A stretch of DNA of 64,000 nucleotides from Novosphingobium sp. Rr 2-17. Lineage in GTDB: Bacteria > Pseudomonadota > Alphaproteobacteria > Sphingomonadales > Sphingomonadaceae. Location of the stretch: the NCBI RefSeq assembly GCF_000272475.1, contig NZ_AKFJ01000011.1, positions 112,615 to 176,614 on the forward strand. The letters run 5' to 3'. The position numbers and the translations under genes were made by a program. This document shows, one piece after another, positions 1-8,558 of the stretch (positions are counted from its first letter, which is position 1; each line of letters starts with the position of its first letter). The notes below the pieces were generated by a model. That model searched no databases and had not been told where the DNA came from. It was given only the letters and a program-made list of their open reading frames with translations.

Positions 1-746
1 TCGGCCTGCTCGCGCGCGCCATTTCCGACATGAGCGGCGCGCTCAGTCAGCGGATCGACGCGGTGGAAAGCTTTGCGGCGGATGTGGCGCACGAGCTGAA
101 AAACCCGCTGACCTCGCTGCGCAGTGCCCTGGAAAGCCTGGAACGGGTGGAGCAACCCGACTTGCGCGCCCAATTGATCGGCATCGCCAAGGACGATGTG
201 CGCCGTCTCGACTTCCTCATCTCCGAGATCGCCGATGCCAGTCGCATCGACGCGCAGCTCAGCCGCACGACGTTCGAGCCGGTGGACATGGCGCGTCTCG
301 TCCATGCCCTCGTCGGCGAGCGCGACCAGCGCGGCGTTAATGGCAGCAGCGTGATCGCGATCGCCTATCAGGAGGGCGACGACCTCGTCGTACCCGGCGA
401 TGCACCGCGCCTGGAGCGCGTCCTGCAGAACCTCATCGACAACGCCGTCTCGTTCTCAAAGGAAGGCGGCGCGATCGAGGTGACCCTGGCGCGCGAAGGC
501 AAGCGGGTGGTGATCGCGGTGGCGGACCATGGCCCCGGCGTTCCCGAAGGCGCGCGCGAACGCATCTTCGAACGCTTCCACTCGCTACGCCCCGCGCGCG
601 AAGAATTCGGCAAGCACAGCGGCCTGGGCCTGGGCATCGCGCGCACCATCGCCGAAGCGCACTTCGGAACTCTCGTCACCACCGACCGGACCGACGGCGC
701 GCCCGGCGCCCGCTTCGTGCTGTCGCTGCCGGCCTGGCAAGGCTGA
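1..746 (+). CDS. chvG: Sensor histidine kinase, ChvG type (C-terminal part)
   Basis: The gene is cut by the window edge; the reading frame is open from base 3. It encodes the catalytic half of a membrane two-component kinase. The visible part begins at the end of a HAMP-like segment, then an H-box (AHELKNP, the phosphorylated His lying about 30 residues into the fragment), an N-box (LQNLIDNA), a G1 box (ADHGPGVP), an F-box (IFERFHS) and a G2 box (GLGLGIA). In alphaproteobacteria ChvG pairs with the regulator ChvI and responds to acid or envelope stress. It lies directly before hprK, with a one-base TGATG overlap, which is the classic ChvG-HprK-PTS arrangement. ChvI should lie upstream, outside the window. 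The family call rests on motifs plus context. Confidence 0.85.
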   Translation, partial: GLLARAISDMSGALSQRIDAVESFAADVAHELKNPLTSLRSALESLERVEQPDLRAQLIGIAKDDVRRLDFLISEIADASRIDAQLSRTTFEPVDMARLVHALVGERDQRGVNGSSVIAIAYQEGDDLVVPGDAPRLERVLQNLIDNAVSFSKEGGAIEVTLAREGKRVVIAVADHGPGVPEGARERIFERFHSLRPAREEFGKHSGLGLGIARTIAEAHFGTLVTTDRTDGAPGARFVLSLPAWQG

Positions 747-1210
747 TGACGCCGCCGTTTTCGCGACAGTCGACTTGCGTTGCGATCGGCGGCCGGGCGG
801 TGCTGATCGAAGGCCCGCCGGGTACGGGTAAGTCCGCCCTGGCGCTGGCGCTGATCGACCGGGGGGCCACACTGATCGGAGACGATTCGGTCTTGCTGTC
901 CACCGAAGGCGACAAGCTGGTCGCCCAGCCACACCCCAATACCCACGGGCTTCTGGAAGTGCGCAACCTCGGCTTGCTGCCGTTCCCGGTGTGCGAGAGC
1001 GCGCCGGTCGCGCTGGCGGTCATGCTGGATGCGGACGCGCCGCGCTACATCGAGCAGGCCCAGATCATCGCGATCGGCGGAGTATCGGTACCTTGTCTGC
1101 GGTTGTGGCCAGACGGCGGGCCGCTCGCGCTCAAGGTGGAACTTGCCCTGGCCCGTTTTGGCTGGCCCGCTTCGGCAAGTGAGAGCGCGGCATCCGCGCC
1201 ATCGTCCTGA
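746..1210 (+). CDS. hprK: HPr kinase/phosphorylase, short alphaproteobacterial form
   Basis: This 154-residue protein corresponds to the C-terminal catalytic domain of HPr kinase/phosphorylase, which phosphorylates or dephosphorylates a regulatory serine of HPr. A Walker A motif GPPGTGKS lies at residues 23-30, followed by GDDSV (45-49). The N-terminal domain of the Firmicute enzyme (about 310 residues in total) is absent, as is usual in alphaproteobacteria. The start overlaps the chvG stop by one base, implying translational coupling. The partner HPr lies 1.5 kb downstream and keeps the target serine. The C-terminal tail (Ala/Ser-rich) is not conserved in any way I recognise. Confidence 0.85.
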   Translation: MTPPFSRQSTCVAIGGRAVLIEGPPGTGKSALALALIDRGATLIGDDSVLLSTEGDKLVAQPHPNTHGLLEVRNLGLLPFPVCESAPVALAVMLDADAPRYIEQAQIIAIGGVSVPCLRLWPDGGPLALKVELALARFGWPASASESAASAPSS

Positions 1211-1266
1211 ATATCACTCGTTAAGCCCCCTTTCCTTTCCGCTGAACCGGGCGCACAAGAGGGTAA

Positions 1267-2301
1267 ATGGACGGCGACAAACTCCAGCACGATACAACCA
1301 CAGAACCGAGTCCCGCAGCCTGTCAACGCGTGCTGCTGGTGACCGGCATGCTCGGGGCCGGCAAGACCACCGCGCTTCGAGTGCTGGAGGATTTAGGCTG
1401 GGAGATCGTCGACAATTTCCCAATCAGACTACTGGACGGCCTGCTCGAATCCGCACCCGGCCATGGCCTGAGCCAGGCGCTGGGCAGCCGCCAGGACACC
1501 CTCACTCCCCTGGCGATCGGCTTCGATTCGCGCACGCGCGGCTTCAACCCGGAACGGATCATCGCCCAGGTAAAGGCCTTGGGTGAACGCCGCGATATCG
1601 AATTGACCACGCTGTTCCTCGATTGCTCCAGCAAGGAACTGGAGCGTCGTTACAACGAGACGCGCCGTCGCCATGCCCTGGCGTTGGACGCTCCCGCCTC
1701 CACCGGCATCCGGGCGGAACGCGAACTGCTGGCACCGATGCGCCGCTGGGCCGATCTGCTGATCGACACTACCGAATTTACCAGCAACGATCTGCAACGC
1801 GTGATTCGCGAAGACTTCGCCGCCAGCGCGCCCGAAGATCTGACGATCACCGTATCCAGTTTCGGCTTTTCGCGCGGGATGCCCCCGGTGGCAGACCTGG
1901 TTTTCGATATGCGCTTTATCGAGAATCCGCATTGGGACCCGGTGTTGCGCCCGCAGACCGGGCAGGACGCCGCCGTAGGCGCTTATATCATGCAAGATCC
2001 GGCCTGGGATGAGGCGTTCACCCGCATTCGCGACCTGCTCCTGCTCCTGCTTCCGCGCTATCGCCAGCAGGGCAAGGCGTATGTCCATATCGCCTTCGGT
2101 TGTACCGGAGGGAGACACCGATCGGTTTTCACAGCAGAGCAGATCGCAGCGGCCTTGCGCCATGCCGGTTTTTCGCCCACATTGCTGCACCGCAACCTGG
2201 CCTCGCGCGCCGCAGATTTTCTAGAAGGCGGTCGCGACGTGAAAAAAATCAACGAAACGCCTGGGGGCGCAGGTAGGAATCGGAGCCCATTTCCAGAATG
2301 A
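1267..2301 (+). CDS. rapZ: RNase adapter / nucleotide-binding protein RapZ
   Basis: RapZ (YvcJ family) is a P-loop nucleotide-binding protein; in enterobacteria it hands the GlmZ small RNA to RNase E. The Walker A motif GMLGAGKTT is at residues 27-35, and the C-terminal domain carries the family signature FGCTGGRHRS near residue 280. The first 20 residues are a non-conserved lead. The gene overlaps the following EIIA gene by four bases (ATGA). Its placement between hprK and the PTS proteins is the common alphaproteobacterial order. Whether it adapts an RNase for an sRNA here is not visible from sequence. Confidence 0.9.
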   Translation: MDGDKLQHDTTTEPSPAACQRVLLVTGMLGAGKTTALRVLEDLGWEIVDNFPIRLLDGLLESAPGHGLSQALGSRQDTLTPLAIGFDSRTRGFNPERIIAQVKALGERRDIELTTLFLDCSSKELERRYNETRRRHALALDAPASTGIRAERELLAPMRRWADLLIDTTEFTSNDLQRVIREDFAASAPEDLTITVSSFGFSRGMPPVADLVFDMRFIENPHWDPVLRPQTGQDAAVGAYIMQDPAWDEAFTRIRDLLLLLLPRYRQQGKAYVHIAFGCTGGRHRSVFTAEQIAAALRHAGFSPTLLHRNLASRAADFLEGGRDVKKINETPGGAGRNRSPFPE

Positions 2302-2702
2302 TCGGCATGATCCTGGTGACCCACGGCAATCTCGCCGAAGAGTTCGTAAACGCGATGGAGCACGTAGTGGGCGACCAGCCTGCCGTCGCGACCGTGTGCA
2401 TCGGGCCCAACGACGATATGGAGCGGCGCCGCAGTGAAATCGCCGAGGCGATCGTTGCAGTCGATAGCGGCGAAGGCGTTATCATCCTGACCGACTTGTT
2501 CGGCGGCACCCCCTCGAATCTGGCCATCTCTCTGATGCAGGCCGGCAAAGTCGAAGTGATCGCCGGCATCAACCTGCCGATGCTGATCCGCCTGGCCAAG
2601 GCCCGCAGTTGCATGGGCGTGCGCGAAGCAGCCGGTGCCGCCCGCGATGCCGGGCGTAACTACATCACCATCGCCAGCGAATACCTGGGGCAGGATGCAT
2701 GA
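2298..2702 (+). CDS. PTS system EIIA component, mannose (EIIA-Man) family
   Basis: This 134-residue cytoplasmic phosphocarrier belongs to the EIIA-Man family. The N-terminus MIGMILVTHG places the phosphoryl-accepting His at residue 9, and the family loop TDLFGGTPSN follows at about residue 63. No IIB, IIC or IID permease gene is present nearby, so the protein most likely acts in a regulatory phosphorelay with HPr rather than in sugar uptake. It overlaps rapZ at its start and the HPr gene at its end by four bases each, so the three are co-translated. Confidence 0.88.
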   Translation: MIGMILVTHGNLAEEFVNAMEHVVGDQPAVATVCIGPNDDMERRRSEIAEAIVAVDSGEGVIILTDLFGGTPSNLAISLMQAGKVEVIAGINLPMLIRLAKARSCMGVREAAGAARDAGRNYITIASEYLGQDA

Positions 2703-2977
2703 TTGACTGCCGGGAATCGGTTCTGATCGTCAACAAGCGCGGACTGCATGCACGGGCCAGCGCGAAGTTCGTCAACCATGTCGCTGAACTGCCGGCCACC
2801 GTATCGGTGACGGTCTCGAAGGACGGCAGCTCGGCGGCGGGCGGCTCGATCCTGGGACTGATGATGCTGGGCGCCGCGAAGGGCGATACGATCGAGATCA
2901 GTTGCTCGGGCGACGGCGCCGACACCGCGCTCGCCACGCTGGCCGGCCTCGTGCGCGATGGCTTCGGCGAAGACTGA
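2699..2977 (+). CDS. ptsH: Phosphocarrier protein HPr
   Basis: HPr-fold phosphocarrier of 92 residues. The histidine site is in KRGLHARAS (His17, equivalent to His15 of the standard protein), and the regulatory serine site GGSILGLMML is intact (Ser50, equivalent to Ser46). Both PEP-dependent His phosphorylation and HprK-dependent Ser phosphorylation are therefore possible. Enzyme I is not in the window; in this group it is usually unlinked. The start overlaps the EIIA stop by four bases. The name could equally be ptsO/NPr if the Ntr branch is meant. Confidence 0.88.
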   Translation: MIDCRESVLIVNKRGLHARASAKFVNHVAELPATVSVTVSKDGSSAAGGSILGLMMLGAAKGDTIEISCSGDGADTALATLAGLVRDGFGED

Positions 2978-2992
2978 TAAAGGCGATTTCAG

Positions 2993-3796
2993 GTGCCTGA
3001 GCGCCGCCATATTACCGGCTTTTCCAATCCGCTCGTCAAGTTCCTGCGCTCGCTCAGGGACAAGAAGTACCGCAAGCGCGAACGGCGATTTCTAGCCGAG
3101 GGATTGCGCCTGCTGACCGACGCGCGCGAAAGCGGCATCGTGCCTGAAATCCTGGTCATGGCCACCGGGCGCGAGGCACACCCCTTGCTCGATTCGCTGG
3201 AACGCGCGGTGATCGCCGCGGGTGGTGACGTGGTCGAGATGGATTTGGAAATCCTCGCCAAAGTCACGGGCAAAGACAATCCTCAGGCGGTTGCCGGCGT
3301 CTTCACCGAATTCGACACCAGTTTGTCCGCGTTGGATCGCCAGGCCGCGCCGATCTGGCTGGTGGCGCAGGCGCTGCGCGATCCGGGGAACCTGGGCACC
3401 ATGCTGCGCACCGGCGATGCCGTGGGTGCGGGCGGTCTCATCCTGCTCGACGATTGCGCCGACCCGTTCTCGGTCGAGGCCGTGCGCGCCAGCATGGGCG
3501 CGATCTTCACCCAGAAGCTGGCGTTGGCCCGCTGGGATGAATTCATCGGCTGGCTGCGCGCGGGCGACGGCCAATTGGTCGCCGCATCGTTGCGCGATCC
3601 GCTCGATTACCGCCAGGCGCCTTATGCCGCGCCGTGCTTCCTGATGGTCGGCAACGAATCGCAAGGGCTGCCCGAGGAATACGAAGCCGCTTGCGACTTG
3701 CGCGTCACCATCCCGATGCTGGGTCGCGCCGATAGTCTCAATGCGTCGGTCGCAGGCGCGGTGCTGGCCTACGAGGCTCTGGCGCACTTGCGGTAA
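2993..3796 (+). CDS. TrmH/SpoU family RNA 2'-O-methyltransferase
   Basis: SPOUT-class methyltransferase of 267 residues that 2'-O-methylates rRNA or tRNA ribose using SAM. The N-terminal third resembles the SpoU substrate-binding domain (KYRKRERRFLAEG). The three SpoU motifs are present: GNLGTMLRTGDAVGA (motif 1), VGNESQGL (motif 2) and SLNASVAGAVLAYE (motif 3, cofactor knot). The start is GTG, 15 bases after the HPr stop, so it probably shares the PTS transcript. The target nucleotide cannot be assigned from sequence. Confidence 0.85.
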   Translation: MPERRHITGFSNPLVKFLRSLRDKKYRKRERRFLAEGLRLLTDARESGIVPEILVMATGREAHPLLDSLERAVIAAGGDVVEMDLEILAKVTGKDNPQAVAGVFTEFDTSLSALDRQAAPIWLVAQALRDPGNLGTMLRTGDAVGAGGLILLDDCADPFSVEAVRASMGAIFTQKLALARWDEFIGWLRAGDGQLVAASLRDPLDYRQAPYAAPCFLMVGNESQGLPEEYEAACDLRVTIPMLGRADSLNASVAGAVLAYEALAHLR

Positions 3797-3843
3797 GCGT
3801 CGGACGCTCGGCGGCGCGCTTCCCGGCTTCCCGCGAAAATCGG

Positions 3844-5388
3844 CTACTCTGCTGCCTCGGCGGCATCATCTTGTCCGATCACCGCAGTCGAATATCGCGG
3901 GGCCACTTCTACCAGCGGGATGTCTTCGGAAACCTCGCGCTTGCCGATCTTGATGTGCTTTTCCGAAAGCCTGCGCGCGCGGCTCATGACGTTGCCTTCG
4001 TAAGTTCGGGCGAAGTCGTTGAAGCTGTTCACGGCGCGACCGAGATGGGTACCGACCTTCGATAGATCGTCCTGCGTCTTGGCGATGCTGTCATAGAGGT
4101 CCGCGCCGAGCTTGCCGATTTCGCGCGCCTCTTTCGCCAATCCTTCCTGCTGCCAGACCTGGGCGATGGTGCGGGCGATGGCGACGAGGTTGGTCGGACT
4201 GGCGAGCAACACCTTGCGATCGAATGCGAAGTCCCACAGCCCCGAATCCTGGTCGAGCGCGGCGGCGATGAAGTGTTCGCCCGGCACGAACATGATGACG
4301 TAGTCGGGGGCATTCTCGAACTGGCTTTGATAGCTCTTGGCGCCGAGCATCTGGATGTGGTTGCGCATCGAGGCGGCATGGCGGTTGAGCGAGGCAAGCC
4401 GAGCCGTCTCGTCTTCCGCCTCGAACGCATCCTGATAGGCGTTGAGCGAAACCTTGGCGTCGATCACCAATTGCTTGTTGCCCGGCACCCGCACGATCGC
4501 GTCAGGGCGCAAACGACCATCCTCGGTGTTGATGGAATGTTCGGTGACGAAATCGGTGTGTTCGGTCAGCCCGCATTGTTCGAGCACGTTCTTGAGTTGC
4601 TGCTCACCCCAGCGACCGCGCGCCTTGGGCGCGTTGCGCAGCGAATTGCCTAGCCGCAACGCCTCGATTCGCACTTGCTCCTGCCCAACGCGGAGCGCCT
4701 CGATCTGGCCGTTGAGCTGGCCGAACGCGTCCACGCGCTTGGCCTCCAGCGCCGAGACTTGCTCCTCGTAGCTCTTTAGCCGCTCGCCAACGGGGGCGAG
4801 AATGCGGGTTATTCGCTCGGCATTAGCCTTCTCGCTTTCCTCGAAGCGAGCCCCAGCGCGGGTAAGAAACGCTTCCTGCGCGCCTGCCAGAACTTTGGCG
4901 CCGGCATTCTCGAATTCCTTGCGCAAGGCTTCCTGAGCCTCGATCAGCAAACGTTTTTGCTCATCGAAATTGGCGGATTTCTCTCGCAGAGTGGCAAGTT
5001 CGGAGGCCAGGTCGCGCTGTTCACGACGCAGCCCATCCACGAGTACAGCATGGTCGCTGCGGGTCTTGTCCAGCACCGCCGTCAATTCGCCGCGTGTGCG
5101 TTCGAGCACTTGCGTGGCGTCGCCACGAACCCGCTCCAGCGTCAGAGCATGGTCGCTACGCGCCGCATCCAGCGCTTGCGCCAGCGAATCGGCGCGGCTC
5201 GCGCGTTCTTCGGCGCCGGCAAGGTCACGAATGGCGAGGCGGAACTTCTCCGCCTGATCGCGCCCTTCGCGCTCTCGCGCTTCCGCCTGCTCGCGCCATT
5301 GCGCTGCAGGACGCGAACCGAAGAACCAGCCGGCGGCCAGGCCGACGACGAGTGCGAGAATCATGGCGACGATCATTTCCATCGCCAC
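3844..5388 (-). CDS. rmuC: DNA recombination protein RmuC
   Basis: RmuC limits recombination between inverted repeats and is thought to be a membrane-tethered nuclease-like factor. The protein is 514 residues long. It has one N-terminal membrane helix (about residues 5-24), a long coiled coil rich in Arg, Glu and Ala (about 30-230), then the conserved RmuC domain (about 240-470), including GRWGEQQLKNVLEQCG, VIDAKVSL and MFVPGEHF. It converges with the methyltransferase gene to its left. It is separated from def by about 110 bases without a recognisable feature. Confidence 0.9.
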   Translation of the reverse strand: MAMEMIVAMILALVVGLAAGWFFGSRPAAQWREQAEAREREGRDQAEKFRLAIRDLAGAEERASRADSLAQALDAARSDHALTLERVRGDATQVLERTRGELTAVLDKTRSDHAVLVDGLRREQRDLASELATLREKSANFDEQKRLLIEAQEALRKEFENAGAKVLAGAQEAFLTRAGARFEESEKANAERITRILAPVGERLKSYEEQVSALEAKRVDAFGQLNGQIEALRVGQEQVRIEALRLGNSLRNAPKARGRWGEQQLKNVLEQCGLTEHTDFVTEHSINTEDGRLRPDAIVRVPGNKQLVIDAKVSLNAYQDAFEAEDETARLASLNRHAASMRNHIQMLGAKSYQSQFENAPDYVIMFVPGEHFIAAALDQDSGLWDFAFDRKVLLASPTNLVAIARTIAQVWQQEGLAKEAREIGKLGADLYDSIAKTQDDLSKVGTHLGRAVNSFNDFARTYEGNVMSRARRLSEKHIKIGKREVSEDIPLVEVAPRYSTAVIGQDDAAEAAE

Positions 5389-5500
5389 AGCCTAATCAGA
5401 ACATTTCAGGACGCTAGTCCCGCCCGCGATTTTTCCACGGCGGAGCACGATCCTCGCTCGGTCGCCGCCCCCTGCCGAGGACGCGATCGAAGGCGATAAA

Positions 5501-6070
5501 TCAGGCCGCCTTGCGCATCTTTTCCAGCTTTTTCAGCACCATCTGACGCTTGAGGCGCGAGAGGTGATCGATGAACAGCACGCCTTCGAGGTGGTCCATC
5601 TCGTGCTGCAGACAGATCGCCATCAGCCCTTCCATGTCCTCTTCGTGGGCATTGCCATCCAGATCCTGCCAGCGCGCACGGATGCTGGCCGGGCGTTCGA
5701 CATCGGCGTAGATCTCTGGGACCGACAAACAGCCTTCCTGATAGACGATGTAATCTTCGGAAGGATCGAGGATTTCGGGGTTGATGAACACCCGCGGCTC
5801 GCGCTTGGTGGGCTTGTGGTAGTGCGCGTGGCCGCCGTGCGCCTCGCACAGCTCTTCTTCTGCTTCGTCGTCCTCAGGCTGGAGATCGATCACCAGAACC
5901 CGCAGCGGCACGCCGACCTGGATTGCGGCCAGACCAATACCGGGCGCGTCGTACATCGTCTCGAACATGTCGGCGACGAGCGTCTTGAGTTCATCGTCGA
6001 ACGCTTCGACGGGGGTGCTGACTTGCTTGAGACGCGCGTCAGGGACTTCGATGATTTCGCGGATAGCCAT
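5501..6070 (-). CDS. def: Peptide deformylase with acidic/His-rich insertion
   Basis: Peptide deformylase removes the N-formyl group from nascent proteins using a metal held by one Cys and two His. With the start at [11 protein letters not shown] (base 6070) it has 189 residues. Motif 1 [10 protein letters not shown] is at 44-53, motif 2 EGCLS at 112-116 and motif 3 QHEMDH at 155-160; all catalytic residues are present. Unlike the E. coli enzyme it has about 20 extra residues (roughly 65-90) that are Glu/Asp-rich and then His-rich ([11 protein letters not shown]). The frame stays open to 6106, but those residues do not match the family. fmt, the functional partner, lies nearby at 6846 on the other strand. 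Confidence 0.93.
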   Translation of the reverse strand: MAIREIIEVPDARLKQVSTPVEAFDDELKTLVADMFETMYDAPGIGLAAIQVGVPLRVLVIDLQPEDDEAEEELCEAHGGHAHYHKPTKREPRVFINPEILDPSEDYIVYQEGCLSVPEIYADVERPASIRARWQDLDGNAHEEDMEGLMAICLQHEMDHLEGVLFIDHLSRLKRQMVLKKLEKMRKAA

Positions 6071-6156
6071 GGTGGGGCAAATAATCATCGAAAGCCATAC
6101 GCGCAAGCCGTCATGCGTTCTGGAGATTTTCAGAACGGCACCGGCCCACTACCGCG

Positions 6157-6177
6157 AAGTCCGCTTACGGCGGATTT
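6157..6177 (-). terminator. Hairpin between recR and def
   Basis: An 8-bp stem (AAGTCCGC with GCGGATTT, one G-U pair) and a 5-base loop lie 13 bases past the recR stop. A second hairpin, GTTCTG/CAGAAC, follows at 6117-6136. There is no U-run, so termination is a guess. Confidence 0.3.
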
Positions 6178-6189
6178 ACAAACATGCTC

Positions 6190-6786
6190 TCAGCCCACGG
6201 GCCGCCGCGCGCGGATCGCCTGGGCCAGCGTGCCTTCATCGAGGTAGTCCAGCTCGCCGCCCACCGGCAGGCCGTGCGCCAGTTGGGTGACGCGCACCGG
6301 CAGGTTTTCGAGCCGTTCGGCGATGTAATGGGCGGTCGTCTGCCCTTCCAGCGTGGCGTTCATCGCCAGCAGCACCTCGTCGATGCCGCCACCTTCCACC
6401 CGCGCGAGCAAGCGATCGATCGCCAGATCCTCTGGCCGTATCCCGTCGAGCGCCGAGAGCTTACCGCCCAGCACATGATACGTTCCGGCGAACAACCGCG
6501 CGCGGTCGAGCGCCCAAAGGTCCGCCACTTCCTCCACCACGCACAACGCACGATGGTCACGGCGCGAATCAGCACAGATCGCGCAAGGGCTGGTGGTATC
6601 AACGTTGCCGCACACCGCGCACTCCACCAGCGCCTCGCGCACGGCAGCTAGCGCATCCAGCACCTGGACCAGCGCGGTTTCGCGGCGCTTGATAAGCCAC
6701 AGCACCGCCCGCCGTGCCGAGCGAGGGCCGAGGCCGGGCAAGCGTGACAGGGCGGCGGTCAGTGCCTCGATCTCTTGCGATGCCAT
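6190..6786 (-). CDS. recR: Recombination protein RecR
   Basis: RecR acts with RecO and RecF to load RecA at gaps. The chosen start ([20 protein letters not shown], base 6786) gives 198 residues, the normal length; upstream codons as far as 6843 are open but unlike the family. A helix-hairpin-helix is at about 12-30, a four-Cys zinc site at C56, C59, C68 and C71, and a Toprim domain in the rest. Downstream, after about 120 bases, comes def on the same strand. Confidence 0.95.
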   Translation of the reverse strand: MASQEIEALTAALSRLPGLGPRSARRAVLWLIKRRETALVQVLDALAAVREALVECAVCGNVDTTSPCAICADSRRDHRALCVVEEVADLWALDRARLFAGTYHVLGGKLSALDGIRPEDLAIDRLLARVEGGGIDEVLLAMNATLEGQTTAHYIAERLENLPVRVTQLAHGLPVGGELDYLDEGTLAQAIRARRPVG

Positions 6787-6845
6787 GGGTGTAGAGATAG
6801 GGGCTGTCGCTTGCCGGCGAAAGTGCAACGGAGAGTTCCCCACAT

Positions 6846-7754
6846 ATGCGCGTGATCTTCATGGGAACGCCCGAGTTCGCGGTGCCTGCGCTGGTCGCGC
6901 TGGTCGAGGCCGGGCACGAGGTCCTGGCGGTCTACAGCCAGCCCCCCCGCGCCGGCGGACGGCGCGGTAACGAGTTGACCCCCTCCCCGGTCCACAAGGA
7001 AGCGCAAGTACGCGGCATCGAGGTGCGCCATCCGGTTTCGCTAAAGGGGGCGGACGAGCAAACCGCGTTCGCCGCGTTGGACGCCGATATTGCGGTGGTG
7101 GCTGCTTATGGCTTGATCCTGCCGCAAGCGGTGCTCGATGCGCCGCGCCTGGGGTGCCTGAACATCCATGCCTCGATCCTGCCGCGCTGGCGCGGGGCAG
7201 CGCCGATCCAGCGCGCCATCCTGGCGGGCGATCCGACCACCGGCATCACCATCATGCAGATGGAGGCCGGGCTCGACACCGGGCCGATGCTGGCGACGCT
7301 GCGCACGGTGATCGATGCCAAGAACGCGGGCGAACTGACGGCGGAGCTGGCCGACAAGGGCGCACAGCTGCTGATCGGCACCTTGCGCGACCTGGCGGTA
7401 CACCGCGCCGTGCGCCAGCCCGAGGACGGGGTGACTTACGCCCGCAAGATCGACAAGGCCGAGGCGCAGATCGACTTCACGCAGGAGGCCGAGCAAGTGG
7501 AGCGTCATGTCCGCGCGTTTATGCCGGCGCCCGGCGCGTTCTTCGTGCTCGATGGCGAGCGTTACAAAGTGCTGGCAGCGCAAGTCATCGATGCCGCCGG
7601 CGAGCCTGGTGTGACGTTGGACGAGGCGCTGACGATCGCCTGCGGTGACGGTGCGCTGCGGATCACGCGCATCCAGCGCGCAGGCAAACCCGCGATGGAC
7701 AGCGCGGACTTGCTGCGCGGCCGGCCGATCGCGGCAGGAACCCGGCTGGGTTAG
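6846..7754 (+). CDS. fmt: Methionyl-tRNA formyltransferase
   Basis: Fmt transfers a formyl group from 10-formyltetrahydrofolate to initiator Met-tRNA. The protein has 302 residues. The catalytic triad lies in [17 protein letters not shown] (Asn and His) and in GLDTGPML (Asp). The N-terminal hydrolase domain is followed by the C-terminal tRNA-binding domain from about residue 205. The gene is divergent from recR/def and four bases before truA. Pairing with def within 1 kb, although not in one operon, is a common genomic association. Confidence 0.95.
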   Translation: MRVIFMGTPEFAVPALVALVEAGHEVLAVYSQPPRAGGRRGNELTPSPVHKEAQVRGIEVRHPVSLKGADEQTAFAALDADIAVVAAYGLILPQAVLDAPRLGCLNIHASILPRWRGAAPIQRAILAGDPTTGITIMQMEAGLDTGPMLATLRTVIDAKNAGELTAELADKGAQLLIGTLRDLAVHRAVRQPEDGVTYARKIDKAEAQIDFTQEAEQVERHVRAFMPAPGAFFVLDGERYKVLAAQVIDAAGEPGVTLDEALTIACGDGALRITRIQRAGKPAMDSADLLRGRPIAAGTRLG

Positions 7755-7758
7755 ACGA

Positions 7759-8508
7759 ATGCCACGCTTTGCCCTGACCATCGAGTTCGACGGCGGCCCG
7801 TTCATGGGCCTGCAGCGCCAGGCCCATGGCCCCACGGTGCAGCAAACGATCGAGGAAGCGGCGGAATTGATCCTTGGCCAGCCGGTCATCATGCACGCCG
7901 CCGGGCGCACCGACGCGGGCGTTCACGCGCTGGGCATGCGGGTCCATCTCGACAGTCCCAAGCCGCTCAGCCCGTTCCGCTTCATGGAAGCGCTGAACGC
8001 AAGGCTGAGACCGAACCCGATCGCCGCGCTCGATTGCGTCGAGGTGCCCGAGGACTGGCACGCGCGGTTCTTGTGCAGCGGTCGATCGTATCTCTACCGC
8101 ATCATAAACCGCCGCGCCCCGTTGACGCTGGAACACGGGCGGGCCTGGCATGTGATCCGCCCGCTGGATGCAGACGCGATGCACCGCGCGGCACAGGCCT
8201 TGGTGGGCATGCACGACTTCACGACGTTCCGATCTGTCCAATGCCAGGCGGCCAGCCCACTCAAGACGATCGATCGCATCGCGGTTCGGCGCGAGGGCGA
8301 TGTGGTGCTGATCGAGACGGCGGCGCGCAGTTTCCTCCATCATCAGGTTCGCTCGATGGTGGGTTGCCTGACGCTGGTAGGCCTGGGCCGGTGGCCGGAA
8401 GAACGGATCGCCGAAGCGCTAGAAGCGCGGGACCGGCAGGCTTTGGGCCATAACGCACCGCCCGAAGGCCTGTACTTCGTGAAGGCGGACTATCCGCAAT
8501 TCGGGTAA
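7759..8508 (+). CDS. truA: tRNA pseudouridine(38-40) synthase TruA
   Basis: TruA isomerises uridines 38-40 of the tRNA anticodon stem to pseudouridine. With the start [12 protein letters not shown] at 7759 the protein has 249 residues, a standard length; the open frame reaches back to 7645 inside fmt, but that part is not family-like. The catalytic Asp is D52 in GRTDAGVHA, and the second conserved block is [11 protein letters not shown]. It follows fmt by four bases and is almost certainly co-transcribed with it. Confidence 0.94.
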   Translation: MPRFALTIEFDGGPFMGLQRQAHGPTVQQTIEEAAELILGQPVIMHAAGRTDAGVHALGMRVHLDSPKPLSPFRFMEALNARLRPNPIAALDCVEVPEDWHARFLCSGRSYLYRIINRRAPLTLEHGRAWHVIRPLDADAMHRAAQALVGMHDFTTFRSVQCQAASPLKTIDRIAVRREGDVVLIETAARSFLHHQVRSMVGCLTLVGLGRWPEERIAEALEARDRQALGHNAPPEGLYFVKADYPQFG

Positions 8509-8558
8509 CGAAGTGTAATTGCAGCGAACCATCGGCGTGCGCGGGCGTTGCGCCGCAG

